From Collinsella sp. (GTDB lineage Bacteria > Actinomycetota > Coriobacteriia > Coriobacteriales > Coriobacteriaceae), in contig DXMK01000017.1 of assembly GCA_019414245.1 (NCBI GenBank), positions 1 to 64,000 of the forward strand: DNA of 64,000 nucleotides, written 5' to 3'. Both the position numbers and the translations under genes were made by a program. This document shows, piece by piece, positions 1 to 8,045 of this stretch; the stretch's first letter is position 1, and every line of letters starts with the position of its first letter. The notes beneath the pieces are model-generated. The model was given only the letters and a program-made list of their open reading frames with translations. It ran no database searches and was not told the origin of the DNA.

Positions 1-54
1 GACGCCGCCCTCTCAAGGCGGAGATCACCAGTTCGAATCTGGTACGGGCTACCA
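1..54 (+). tRNA. tRNA-Glu (CUC), 3' part
   Basis: The window opens inside a tRNA. An anticodon stem ccgcc/ggcgg (5-9 and 17-21) encloses the loop ctctcaa with anticodon CTC at 12-14, which reads the glutamate codon GAG. A T-arm accag/ctggt with loop ttcgaat, a 3' acceptor strand acgggct, discriminator A and an encoded CCA (52-54) follow. The acceptor 5' strand and most of the D-arm lie before the window, so identity rests on the anticodon alone. Confidence 0.85.
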
Positions 55-65
55 CGCATCTGATA

Positions 66-102
66 CCCGGACTTCCTATGGAAGGCCGGGTTTTTTATTT
101 TT
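66..102 (+). terminator. Rho-independent terminator after tRNA-Glu
   Basis: The stem pairs cccgg with ccggg and cttcc with ggaag around a three-base loop, with one internal mismatch, and is followed by a T-rich run (91-102). It sits 11 bases after the tRNA CCA end and would end the tRNA transcript. Confidence 0.85.
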
Positions 103-204
103 AAACAACCGTCTGCAATTCCCGTTTGAACCAGAGCTTTGCGTTCTGCCTATGGCCCTTACGGGTACAATATCCAAGATATTTTGACTGTTAGAAGGAG
201 TCTC

Positions 205-1512
205 ATGACGGAGTCCTCTCAGCATACGTCTAAGCCCCAGGTCGATGTTGAGGCCTCGGGCGGAGATGACAATAAGAGCGCACGCCGCGGCGCCATCTTT
301 ATCGGCGTCGTGCTGGTAGGTTATATCGTCTATCTGGTGGTAACCGGGCAGATGGGGCAGTTCTGGGCCGCTATGTCGAGCGTCCAGGCGTCATGGCTCA
401 TTGTCGCGTGTCTTTGCATGTTCATGTACCTGTTCTTTGGCATTGTGGCCTATGCGATTGCCGTCTGGCTCGATCCCAATTCGCCCGTCGGCATCCGCGA
501 CCTGATCTCGGTCGAGGCGAGTGGCATCTTCTTTGGCAACCTGACGCCCATGATGATGGGCTCCACCCCGGCTCAGATCTATCGCCTGACCAAGGCCGGC
601 CAAAACGTGGGCGAGGCCGGCGCCACGCAGTTCACGCGCTTTATCGTGTATCAGTTTGGCCTCGTTGCCTGGGGCGCTATCCTACTGCTTGCTCGCATGC
701 CTTTTTTTGCCGAGCGCTATGGCGACATGACGCTGCTGTGTGTCTTTAGCTTTGGTGGGCACTGCTGCATCTTGCTTGGCATCTTCGCCGTCGCGCTCAT
801 GCCTAAGACCGTCACGCGCGTCGCCCATTGCATCATCAATTGGCTCGAGCGCATTGGTGTCTCGGCCACTAAGATCGAGGGTTGGCGCACGTTTGTCGAT
901 GGCGAGATCTACTCGTTCTCTGAGAAGTTCAAGCTTTCGGCTGGCCACTTTTCGTCCATGCTGCTCACGGTGGTCATCACCATGCTGCAGCTCGCGTTTT
1001 TCTATCTGGTTCCGTATTTCCTGATGCTTGCCTTTGGCCATCACGAGGTCGACTTTTTCTCGGTCATGGCCGCGAGCGCCTTTGTCCAGCTGTTGAGCTC
1101 TGCGGTCCCCCTGCCCGGTGGAACTGGTGGCGCTGAGGGCGGCTTTGCATTGTTCTTGGGTCATTTCTTTGGGTCGGCTTCGACCGCCGGCTATCTGCTG
1201 TGGCGTCTCATTACGTTTATTGCGCCGACCATTTTGGCTGCGCCCCTGTTGGGACTTAAGAGCGCCCACAACGAGAGCATCCATGCGCGCTGGGATCGCG
1301 TGATGCGCAAGCTCGGCCGCACGCCTCAGACGCCCTCTGCGCCCACTAAGCCGCACCCCACTAATGCTGTTACCGTTGATCCCAAGAAGCACGCTCAGAA
1401 GGCTTCTGGGACCGCTAAGCCGGCTCATAAGGCCTATGTGCGCCAGACAGGCGATGGTATTCGCGTATCTCCGTCGGCACTCAATAAGAAGAAGCACCCT
1501 AAGTCGCAGTAG
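205..1512 (+). CDS. Lysylphosphatidylglycerol synthase TM region / UPF0104-type membrane protein
   Basis: Predicted polytopic membrane protein of 435 residues from the flippase-like family typified by the membrane half of MprF and by AglD/UPF0104 proteins, which move lipids or polyprenyl-linked molecules across the membrane. The start at 205 is chosen because AGAAGGAG (193-200) precedes it at good spacing; an open frame runs upstream to 139 without a ribosome site. After a soluble 29-residue N-terminus come hydrophobic segments from residue 30 to about 365. The family-typical stretch PLPGGTGGAEGG lies around residue 310. The last 70 residues form a basic, proline-rich cytoplasmic tail ending in KKKHPKSQ. 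There is no aminoacyl-transferase domain, so lysyl-lipid synthesis is not implied. A TACAAT box at 166-171 may be its -10 element. Confidence 0.75.
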   Translation: MTESSQHTSKPQVDVEASGGDDNKSARRGAIFIGVVLVGYIVYLVVTGQMGQFWAAMSSVQASWLIVACLCMFMYLFFGIVAYAIAVWLDPNSPVGIRDLISVEASGIFFGNLTPMMMGSTPAQIYRLTKAGQNVGEAGATQFTRFIVYQFGLVAWGAILLLARMPFFAERYGDMTLLCVFSFGGHCCILLGIFAVALMPKTVTRVAHCIINWLERIGVSATKIEGWRTFVDGEIYSFSEKFKLSAGHFSSMLLTVVITMLQLAFFYLVPYFLMLAFGHHEVDFFSVMAASAFVQLLSSAVPLPGGTGGAEGGFALFLGHFFGSASTAGYLLWRLITFIAPTILAAPLLGLKSAHNESIHARWDRVMRKLGRTPQTPSAPTKPHPTNAVTVDPKKHAQKASGTAKPAHKAYVRQTGDGIRVSPSALNKKKHPKSQ

Positions 1513-1628
1513 GGCAGTCGTGCGTTCTTCATGATGCGGGGCATATTTGTACTGTATGGGGGATAATCCTCTTACGTAGATTATCTCTCATCTGTTGATG
1601 AATGCTCGCATATCGAAGGGACATGCCC

Positions 1629-2240
1629 ATGGCAACCAGCAAACCGCGTCTTGACCGCCGCATCGTTCGCAGCCGCAATGCCATCCTTTCCGCTTTCGAG
1701 CGCCTGCTCATGGAAAAGCCGCTGGCAGACATTACGGTGAGTGCCATCGCGCGCGAGGCCAATGTCGACCGCAAGACCTTTTACGTTCACTTTGGCACGG
1801 TTGACGGCCTGCTCGATGCCATTGCCGTCGATGTGGTGGAGATGATTGTCGACTCGGTCGAGAAAACGCTTGCTTCCATGGACGGCGACACCAACGAGCG
1901 CGCCCTGGGCGCGGCGGCGACCTTCTTTAAAACCGTTAACGAGGCACTGTGCAACAACTTGGTGCTCAATCGTCAGCTGATCGAGAACATTCCGCTCGAT
2001 GATTTTATGGCTCGTCTTCGTGCGCCGCTCGAGCACGAGATTGCCGAACGCGATCTGCTGCCCCAAGGTCTCAAGGACGAGATGTTCGACTACTATCTGG
2101 CGTTTTTGCTGTCGGGTATTATCGGTATCTATCGCACGTGGGCGCTGTCTGACGGTTCGGTTCCTATCGAGCGCGTCTCTGGGGTCGCCAACGATCTGAC
2201 TCTCAACGGTCTGTCGAGTCTGGAATCTCGCTTGGATTAG
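1629..2240 (+). CDS. TetR/AcrR-family transcriptional regulator
   Basis: DNA-binding regulator of 203 residues. An N-terminal helix-turn-helix of TetR type spans roughly residues 10-55, with the typical VSAIAREANVDRKTFYVHF pattern. The remaining helices resemble the TetR_C_8 ligand domain. The start at 1629 is preferred over the ATG at 1623 because GAAGGG (1615-1620) is 8 bases from it but only 2 from the upstream ATG. Its target is unknown. It lies immediately left of an IS relic and the cobalamin island, so its present neighbour may not be its original one. Confidence 0.8.
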   Translation: MATSKPRLDRRIVRSRNAILSAFERLLMEKPLADITVSAIAREANVDRKTFYVHFGTVDGLLDAIAVDVVEMIVDSVEKTLASMDGDTNERALGAAATFFKTVNEALCNNLVLNRQLIENIPLDDFMARLRAPLEHEIAERDLLPQGLKDEMFDYYLAFLLSGIIGIYRTWALSDGSVPIERVSGVANDLTLNGLSSLESRLD

Positions 2241-2242
2241 GT

Positions 2243-2335
2243 CTAGTTGGGCTCGTCGGCGTGGAAATTCCTGTTCACGAGGTTCTCCGACGCCTTGGAG
2301 ACCTCGCCGGCGTAGGAGTTGTAGCCTGAGGATCC
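2243..2335 (-). mobile_element. IS3-family OrfB transposase remnant
   Basis: Read on the minus strand, 2335-2243 gives a 30-residue stretch containing YNSYAGEVSK and NLVNRNFHADEPN, bounded by stop codons on both sides. This matches my memory of the segment just before the DDE catalytic core of IS3/IS150-type OrfB proteins. Nothing else of the element is visible. The scrap lies between the TetR gene and the start of the GC-rich island, marking its left edge. The assignment is by motif recollection, not by a search. Confidence 0.5.
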
Positions 2336-2352
2336 TTAACAGAAAGTTCAGT

Positions 2353-3573
2353 TTATCCTTCCCACTCCAATTGGGAATCCTCCGATGCGCCTTCGCACGC
2401 TCGCATGACCTCGATACCATGCGAGCGTGCGAACTCGACGAGCTCTGCGTTGCGGGCGTTTATGGTGCCGAAGGCGGCGGGGCACACGATAAGGCGCGCG
2501 CAGTGGACGAGGAGCTCTTTGGCGCGGGCTATGGTTTTATCCCCGATCGGCTCGAAGGCGCGCTCGGCCACGCATTCCGTCGCCAGGTCGCGCGCGAGCT
2601 CGCAGTCGATGTCCCCTTCGTGCAGAACGCCCGCGTAGAACGCTTTGCCCTGCCGGATGAGCTGGCGAAACACAGCCGACCCCGTACCTGCGCCGGCGAT
2701 GACGAACGTGTGCGCATCGCCGTGTGGGCGCCCAATTTCTACGCTGCCAAAGCGCTCGTTGAAGGTGCCATGCTGAAGGCCGTAGAGCTCACCAATTGTC
2801 TCGCGCGTGAATATGTCCTCGGGTGCGCCGGCGCGGAAGACCCGGCCGTCCTTCACGCAAATCACCTTGTCGGCGCTTTTCTGCGCGAGCTCGAGTTCGT
2901 GGATGGACATGATGACAGCAACATTCCGCGATTTCGCAAGGTGGCGAAGTATTCGCAGCAGGTCGATCTGGTAGCGGATATCGAGATACGACGTGGGCTC
3001 ATCGAGCACGAGCACACGCGGATCCTGCGCGATGGCGCGTGCGAGCATGACGCGCTGGCGTTGCCCGTCGCTTATCTGCATGAAGTCGCGCTCGGCGAGC
3101 CCTTCCACATGTGCGGTTTTCATGGCCTCGTCGACCCGATTATGGTCATCGGGCGTGAGTGTGCCCATTCGCCCGGTGTAGGGATGCCTTCCCGCCTCTA
3201 CGATATCGCGGCAGGTGAGGAGCTCGGTCCGGGGGCGATCTGTCAGCATGACGGCAAGGTTCCTTGCGAACTCCGCCGTCTTCCATCGGGAAATCTCTCG
3301 CCCGTCGAGCTCGACCGTGCCGGCATGCGGTGCCAGATGGCGTGTGATTGTTTTCAAGATGGTCGACTTGCCCGAGCCGTTCGGCCCGATGAGCGCCACG
3401 ACGTCGCCCGCGCGAACCTCCAGATCGACGCCTTCGACTACGACCTTCTTGTCGTAACCCGCCGACAGGTCGCTTATGCGGAAAAGCGGCGCTCCGTCAG
3501 CCTGCGTTTCGACCGGGGTTTCGAGGTTCGACTCCCCTCCGAGCGTTTTGGGCTGCGGCACGAATTTCCCCAT
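2353..3573 (-). CDS. ABC transporter ATP-binding protein, FecE/BtuD type, with C-terminal extension
   Basis: ATPase of an iron-chelate/cobalamin-type importer, 406 residues against about 260 for the family. Walker A GPNGSGKST is at 63-71, the signature appears as ISDGQ (about 167-171), Walker B VLVLDE at 187-192 and the H-loop His near 225. Residues from about 275 to the end form a separate alpha/beta extension with a glycine-rich FVIAGAGTGS motif that I do not recognise as a catalytic family. The gene begins one base after the permease stop and is last in the riboswitch-led operon. Substrate could be cobalamin, another corrinoid, heme or a cobalt/iron chelate; the riboswitch favours a corrinoid or cobalt. 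Confidence 0.8.
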   Translation of the reverse strand: MGKFVPQPKTLGGESNLETPVETQADGAPLFRISDLSAGYDKKVVVEGVDLEVRAGDVVALIGPNGSGKSTILKTITRHLAPHAGTVELDGREISRWKTAEFARNLAVMLTDRPRTELLTCRDIVEAGRHPYTGRMGTLTPDDHNRVDEAMKTAHVEGLAERDFMQISDGQRQRVMLARAIAQDPRVLVLDEPTSYLDIRYQIDLLRILRHLAKSRNVAVIMSIHELELAQKSADKVICVKDGRVFRAGAPEDIFTRETIGELYGLQHGTFNERFGSVEIGRPHGDAHTFVIAGAGTGSAVFRQLIRQGKAFYAGVLHEGDIDCELARDLATECVAERAFEPIGDKTIARAKELLVHCARLIVCPAAFGTINARNAELVEFARSHGIEVMRACEGASEDSQLEWEG

Positions 3574-4614
3574 CTACCTCACCCGCTTCTTCAACATGAG
3601 TGCGATAACCACCGGCGCGCCGAAGATGGCGGTGACGGCGCTGATGGAAAGCTCGACGGGGGAGAACAGCGTGCGTGCGATCAAATCGCAGCCCGCGCAG
3701 AAGATGGCGCCTCCCAAGAAGCACGCAGGAATCACGCGGATGGGCTTCGACGACTTCAGCGCCGACTTAACGAGATGCGGAACCGCGATGCCTACGAACG
3801 ACACCGGACCAGCGAACGCGGTCACGCAGGCGGAGAGCATGCTTGCTAGAAGGACGAGCACCACGCGGAAGCGTGCGACGTTCACGCCGACGCTTTTTGC
3901 GTAGGCTTCTCCCAGCTGGAAGGCGGAAAGGGGCTTCGATATCGCGAATACGCATGCGCTCACGGTGATCACCACGACCGCGATGACCGCGACGTCGTCC
4001 CAGCTCGAACCCGAGAAGCTACCCAAAGACCAGTTGTGCAGGTTCACGATGGACTGGTCGTCGGCGAAGGCGATGAGGAAGTTCGTCGCCGCCGAGCAGA
4101 TGTATCCCACCATGACGCCCGCCACGATGAGCATGGCCATGGAACTTATGCGCCGTGCGATGAGGAGCACGAAGCCGATGGTGATAAGCGATCCCAGAAA
4201 CGCTGCGGCCACCATGACCGGCGAGGACATGGCCTGGTTCGCGCCCAGAAGCACGATCATCGTAAGCGCGACGACGAACTTTGCGCCCGAGGAGACGCCC
4301 AAGATGAACGGGTCGGCGATGGGGTTGTTGAAAAACGTCTGCAGCAGGAACCCGGAGAGCGAAAGTGCCCCGCCGAGAAGTATGGCTGAAAGCACGCGCG
4401 GCAGGCGAATCTCCCAGATGACCTGGCTTTCCATGGAATTGGCCGCGCCGCCCGAAAGGATGTCGGGGATGTGGTCTGCGGGCACGAGCACGCTCCCGAT
4501 GCACAGGTTGGCCCCGACGAGCACGATGAGGGCAACAGCGAGCAGCGCCGTCACGACGCGACACCGCGCGGCGCGCCCCGATTCGTCGTATGCCATGGTA
4601 AGCCGGCTTCTCAT
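3574..4614 (-). CDS. FecCD/BtuC-family ABC transporter permease
   Basis: Integral membrane permease of 346 residues, the usual size for BtuC/FecD proteins, with about ten hydrophobic segments. Family stretches include LPRVLSAILLGGALSLSGFLLQTFFNNPIADP near residues 65-95 in shortened form PRVLSAILLGGAL, and FVGIAVPHLVK before the cytoplasmic loop that couples to the ATPase. It is flanked by its binding protein (4 bases upstream) and its ATPase (adjacent). A second ATG at 4596 is an alternative start with an AGAAG site upstream; the choice between them is open. Confidence 0.85.
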   Translation of the reverse strand: MRSRLTMAYDESGRAARCRVVTALLAVALIVLVGANLCIGSVLVPADHIPDILSGGAANSMESQVIWEIRLPRVLSAILLGGALSLSGFLLQTFFNNPIADPFILGVSSGAKFVVALTMIVLLGANQAMSSPVMVAAAFLGSLITIGFVLLIARRISSMAMLIVAGVMVGYICSAATNFLIAFADDQSIVNLHNWSLGSFSGSSWDDVAVIAVVVITVSACVFAISKPLSAFQLGEAYAKSVGVNVARFRVVLVLLASMLSACVTAFAGPVSFVGIAVPHLVKSALKSSKPIRVIPACFLGGAIFCAGCDLIARTLFSPVELSISAVTAIFGAPVVIALMLKKRVR

Positions 4615-4618
4615 GGCG

Positions 4619-6190
4619 CTAGCCGAGCTTCCTCAGATAATGGAAGTCACTCGTGTCATCGCCGGTGAACGCCCCGTGCAGCTCGTCGATAATGTCGGCG
4701 GTAGAAGTCATCTGCTGGTACATGTCGGCGCTTGTGACCCAGACGTTGCCGTTCTTCACGGCTTTGAACTGCGACAATAGCGCGTTTTTGCTTACGAAGT
4801 CGCTCAAGGTGGCAACCGATTCGTCGATGGTGCCGTTGTAGACGATGATGTCGGCATCCTTCGCCGTCGCATAGAAGCGCTCCATTTCGAGCGTTACTGA
4901 CGAACCTGACGTCGACGCCGTCTGTGCGTCATCGAGCGCGTAGCTGCCGCCTGCGAGCTCGATCATCTGCGCCACGTAGTCGCCCCTCCGCCGCGTGACG
5001 GCGGCCCCGTTCGAGTTAATGTAGAAATACGCCACGGTTTTACCTGACGACGCGAGCCCCGACGTTTGCTCGACGCGGGCCTTCTGCTCGTTGAACAGGT
5101 GCGCGGCCTCCTCTTCCTTGTCGAACAGGACGCCGAAAAGCTTAATCCACTCGACGCGTCCGAGTGCTTCGGGCTCGCTCGACGACTGTTCGGTGAGCAC
5201 GACGAGCCCGAGCTTCTGCAGCTTTTCCTTCACATCGGGCGTGTGGTTGATCATGGTGTTCTCGATGGCGAGCGTGCAGCCCGAGGCCGATATTCGCTCG
5301 TAGTCGGGCGCGCTGTACTTGCCGCCGTAGGCGATCGCCCCACTTTCGAGCGCGCTTTTGAAGCCCGCGACCGAGCAATCGTCGGCCTTCGTGCCCGACA
5401 TTAAGATATTGTCGTTCGCATCGAGCGCGTCGACCAGGCACATCGTCGCCGACGACACGAGGTACACCTTGTCGGCGGGGCGTCTTATGACCGCGATGTC
5501 GGAGCTCAACCCGTCAGGTACCTTCGCATCTTGCGGCACCACGAGGAAGCGCTCCCCGTTCGAAACGCAGATAAGCCGCAAGCCGCCTTCGAACTCGTCG
5601 ACAGTGAAGTGCTTGGCGTATTCAAGCTGAAGCGCCCCCGTCGGCTCCCAGCCGCAGCCCAAATCAGCGTTGTGGAAGTCGGCCGCGGCGCTTGAAGCCG
5701 TTCCCGCAGGGGAGCCGCCGCTTGCATCGTCGCCCGATTTCTCCTTCATGGTGGATGAGTCGAAGTGGAGCGTGTAGTCGATGGTGTGCGGCGTCGACAT
5801 GGCGACGGTCTCGGCCGACACGGCGATGTCCTCGTCGAGCGTGACGGGTATCTCGAACGTGGAGTTGCCGCCGTCGTTTACGGGCGCGTAGTCCACGCCG
5901 TCGACGGTCATCTTGTCGTAGTTCGAACTCGACCAGGTGATGGTCGCGGTGTAGGTGTCGCCATCCTTCACAATTGTGGTGGGCGAGGCGATGCTTGCGC
6001 GCCCTGACCCGCCGGAAAGCGAGACGCTCACAGTGTATTCCTGAGAGCCCGCCGTGGCACCGGTCACGTTCGGGCTCGCACTGCACCCCGCGAAGGGAAG
6101 CGCGAGCAGGGCGACGAGAACGCAGGCGATCGCGCGCGCCGCGATGCTGCGGCGCTTCCTGTTTTCCCCCTTGGGAAGAATCGACCGCAT
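4619..6190 (-). CDS. Lipoprotein solute-binding protein with an extra N-terminal beta domain
   Basis: Extracellular binding lipoprotein of 523 residues, longer than the usual 300-370 of BtuF/FhuD-type proteins. The signal peptide ends in lipobox LPFAGC, giving a lipidated Cys36. Residues about 48-150 form a repeat-like beta domain (VSVSLSGGSGRASI, then AMSTPHTIDYTLHF). I associate it with binding proteins of iron/heme/corrinoid uptake loci in gut Firmicutes, but I cannot name it with certainty. Residues from about 180 on carry the two-lobed class III fold (AIENTMINHTPDVKEKLQKL, VAYFYINSNG). It precedes its permease by 4 bases. Its N-domain resembles the stand-alone lipoprotein encoded just upstream. 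Confidence 0.8.
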   Translation of the reverse strand: MRSILPKGENRKRRSIAARAIACVLVALLALPFAGCSASPNVTGATAGSQEYTVSVSLSGGSGRASIASPTTIVKDGDTYTATITWSSSNYDKMTVDGVDYAPVNDGGNSTFEIPVTLDEDIAVSAETVAMSTPHTIDYTLHFDSSTMKEKSGDDASGGSPAGTASSAAADFHNADLGCGWEPTGALQLEYAKHFTVDEFEGGLRLICVSNGERFLVVPQDAKVPDGLSSDIAVIRRPADKVYLVSSATMCLVDALDANDNILMSGTKADDCSVAGFKSALESGAIAYGGKYSAPDYERISASGCTLAIENTMINHTPDVKEKLQKLGLVVLTEQSSSEPEALGRVEWIKLFGVLFDKEEEAAHLFNEQKARVEQTSGLASSGKTVAYFYINSNGAAVTRRRGDYVAQMIELAGGSYALDDAQTASTSGSSVTLEMERFYATAKDADIIVYNGTIDESVATLSDFVSKNALLSQFKAVKNGNVWVTSADMYQQMTSTADIIDELHGAFTGDDTSDFHYLRKLG

Positions 6191-6194
6191 GGCG

Positions 6195-6728
6195 TTACTT
6201 CAGTGCGTCGGCGCGCAGATCGACGCCGGCGGATTCGAATACGAGCGTGCGGTCGTACCACCGCTCCCTTTTAATGCTCCACGCGGCGCAGGCGGTGTCC
6301 TCGTCGAGCGCATCAACGGGCACGTCGTAGGTGTACTTGCCTTCCGCGTTTTCCACATAGGGGATGAAGTCGGCCTCGCTCGCGGCGGCAGCCTCGTCGC
6401 CCGTGCCCATGAAGAGCTTGCCGTAGCCCGTGCCGGAAAGTGTCATCACGCAGTGCATGGAGCCGTTTTCCACGATGAGCTGGGCATCCACAATCCTGAA
6501 CATGTTCGAGCTGGAATCTACGGTGATCGGATAGGTGCCGTCGGCCACCTTGTCGGCGGTGATGGGGGCAGCGCTTGCGCCCTCGGGCGCATCGGCCGCC
6601 TGTTCGGTCTTTTCCTGGGAATCGGCATCGCTTGCCTTTGCGCTGTCGATTGAATTTCCGCCGCAGCCGGCGAGCGAGAACGCGAAAAGCGCCGCCGACA
6701 GGGCGAAGGCGAGGGTTTTCTTCAACAT
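6195..6728 (-). CDS. Small lipoprotein of the corrinoid/iron uptake operon
   Basis: Secreted lipoprotein of 177 residues. The start at 6728 gives a clean signal peptide with lipobox LAGC (Cys22) and has AAAGGAA upstream; the frame is open further upstream but lacks a signal. A low-complexity linker rich in Ala/Glu/Ser is followed by a compact beta domain from about residue 60 (DGTYPITVDSSSNMFRIVD, MTLSGTGYGKLFMGTG, ending WYDRTLVFES). The order of strands recalls the N-domain of the next gene's binding protein. A role in capturing or passing the ligand on the cell surface is inferred from position only. Confidence 0.65.
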   Translation of the reverse strand: MLKKTLAFALSAALFAFSLAGCGGNSIDSAKASDADSQEKTEQAADAPEGASAAPITADKVADGTYPITVDSSSNMFRIVDAQLIVENGSMHCVMTLSGTGYGKLFMGTGDEAAAASEADFIPYVENAEGKYTYDVPVDALDEDTACAAWSIKRERWYDRTLVFESAGVDLRADALK

Positions 6729-6792
6729 GGAGGGGGTTCCTTTCAATCGCTTCGACCGCCCGCGCCGTGCGGTGGGCGGGCGGGATGCGAAT

Positions 6793-6837
6793 GCAACGGG
6801 CATGCGCCGTCAGTCGGGGAAGGCGCATGCCCGTTGC
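6793..6837 (-). repeat. 16-bp perfect inverted repeat between cbiK and lipoprotein gene
   Basis: Arms at 6793-6808 and 6822-6837 (gcaacgggcatgcgcc and its complement) enclose a 13-base loop. No T-run follows on either strand. As RNA it would form a very stable hairpin in the 145-base gap of the operon, so mRNA processing, protection of the cbiK message or partial attenuation are possible. Confidence 0.7.
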
Positions 6838-6873
6838 ACGGGGACGCGACCGGCGCCCCCGTGCGCGGCGAGT

Positions 6874-7800
6874 TTACAGCTTGGCGATGGCGTCGTCCAC
6901 GTGCGCGACGTAGATGTCGTCGACCGCGACGTTCTGTCCCAGACCCTGGAGCAGGCACGTCACTTCGAAGCCGGCAGCCACGAACTTCGCAGCCCAGCTG
7001 TCGGGGTCGGTCTCGTCTGCCATGTCGTTGTTCGCGTGGTCGCCCGCGACCACCATGAACGGCGCGAGCACGGCCTTCTTGTAGCCTGCGGCGCTCGCGG
7101 CGGCGATAACATCCTCGCAGGTCGGTTCAGCCTCGACGGTGCCGACGAAGAACTGCGTCAAGCCCTCGTTCTTAAACACTTCCTGCATCTTGGCATAGTC
7201 GGCGTTGGAATCGGCTTCGGTGCCGTGGCCCATGAGGCACAGCGCCGTCTTGCCGTCGTCGAAGGACGCCATGTTCTCCTTAATGGCTGCGGCCACCTTC
7301 TTGTAGTCGTCGTCGGAGGTGAGCAGCGGGTCGCCGAGCGAGATTTTGTCGAACTTGTCGGCGTACTTGTCGAGCTCGTCTTTCACGTCGGTGTATTCCA
7401 GGCCACCCATGAGATGCGTCGGCTGCACGACGATTTCCTTCACGCCGTCTTCCACGCAGCGGTCGAGCGCCTCGGTCATGTTGTCGATCGTGATGCCGTC
7501 GCGCTTCTTCAGCTTGTCGATGATGATCTGCGCGGTGAAGGCGCGGCGGATGTCGTAGTCCTGCCAGTACTTCTCGCGGATAGCGTCTTCGATGGCGCCG
7601 ATGGTGATGTGGCGCGAGTCGTTGTAGCTCGTGCCGAAGCTCGTGACGAGGATGACCGGCTTCACGGCCTTCTCCTTTTCACTCGATTTCTCGGAACTCG
7701 CGGAGGTGTTGGAGCAGCCCGCGAGCGCGACTCCGGCGAGCGCGAAGGCTCCGGTTGCTGCGGCGCCCATGAAGCCGCGGCGTGACATCTGGTCGGACAT
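6874..7800 (-). CDS. cbiK: Exported CbiK-type sirohydrochlorin cobaltochelatase
   Basis: Class II chelatase that inserts cobalt into sirohydrochlorin in the anaerobic B12 route, 308 residues with a leader. The start at 7800 is preceded by AAAGGA. The N-terminus has a twin-arginine-like motif SRRGFM and lipobox LAGC (Cys29), so it should be exported and lipidated. The two metal/substrate histidines of CbiK are present: MGHGTEAD near residue 192 and AGDHANNDM near 256. Exported CbiK is known in Desulfovibrio vulgaris (CbiKP). It is first in the minus-strand uptake operon and has a cobalamin riboswitch in its leader. An exported enzyme is unlikely to supply cytoplasmic cobalt-sirohydrochlorin, so a transport or metal-scavenging role is possible. 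Confidence 0.9.
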   Translation of the reverse strand: MSDQMSRRGFMGAAATGAFALAGVALAGCSNTSASSEKSSEKEKAVKPVILVTSFGTSYNDSRHITIGAIEDAIREKYWQDYDIRRAFTAQIIIDKLKKRDGITIDNMTEALDRCVEDGVKEIVVQPTHLMGGLEYTDVKDELDKYADKFDKISLGDPLLTSDDDYKKVAAAIKENMASFDDGKTALCLMGHGTEADSNADYAKMQEVFKNEGLTQFFVGTVEAEPTCEDVIAAASAAGYKKAVLAPFMVVAGDHANNDMADETDPDSWAAKFVAAGFEVTCLLQGLGQNVAVDDIYVAHVDDAIAKL

Positions 7801-7904
7801 GGTTTTTCCTTTCCTCGGTTTGCCGGTCCCCCGGCGACAGTTGCTTGTCGGCACAAGCGAAAGAAAAGCGCACCCCTCGGGGTTCACAAGGAGCTAACGC
7901 CACG

Positions 7905-8045
7905 GCGATGCCGTGAGGAAAAGGCGAAGCAGTCTGGCTTGGGGCGCGAGGCGGTTCGCCCGTGCGTCCTATACAGTAATGTCCCTTGCCCAGGATTCCC
8001 ACCTGGTTCCCTCCGCAAGCCAGCGCGGGCTGTGCGGGCGCCGCG
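7905..8045 (-). promoter_or_regulatory. Cobalamin riboswitch
   Basis: On the minus strand the leader shows the expected order. A stem strand ctggcttg (8023-8016) is followed by GGGAACC, a short hairpin around GTGGGAATCC, then GGGACATTACTGTA. Next comes a peripheral GC-rich hairpin. It closes with caagccag (7941-7934), which pairs perfectly over 8 bases with the first strand and lies in the conserved AGCCAGA context. The aptamer ends about 110 bases before the cbiK start. Weak hairpins between it and the start could be the expression platform. Boundaries are approximate. Confidence 0.75.

Noticed and set aside
139..204. Upstream extension of the flippase-like protein
   Set aside because: It has no ribosome site and reads through the probable promoter; the ATG at 205 has a strong site.
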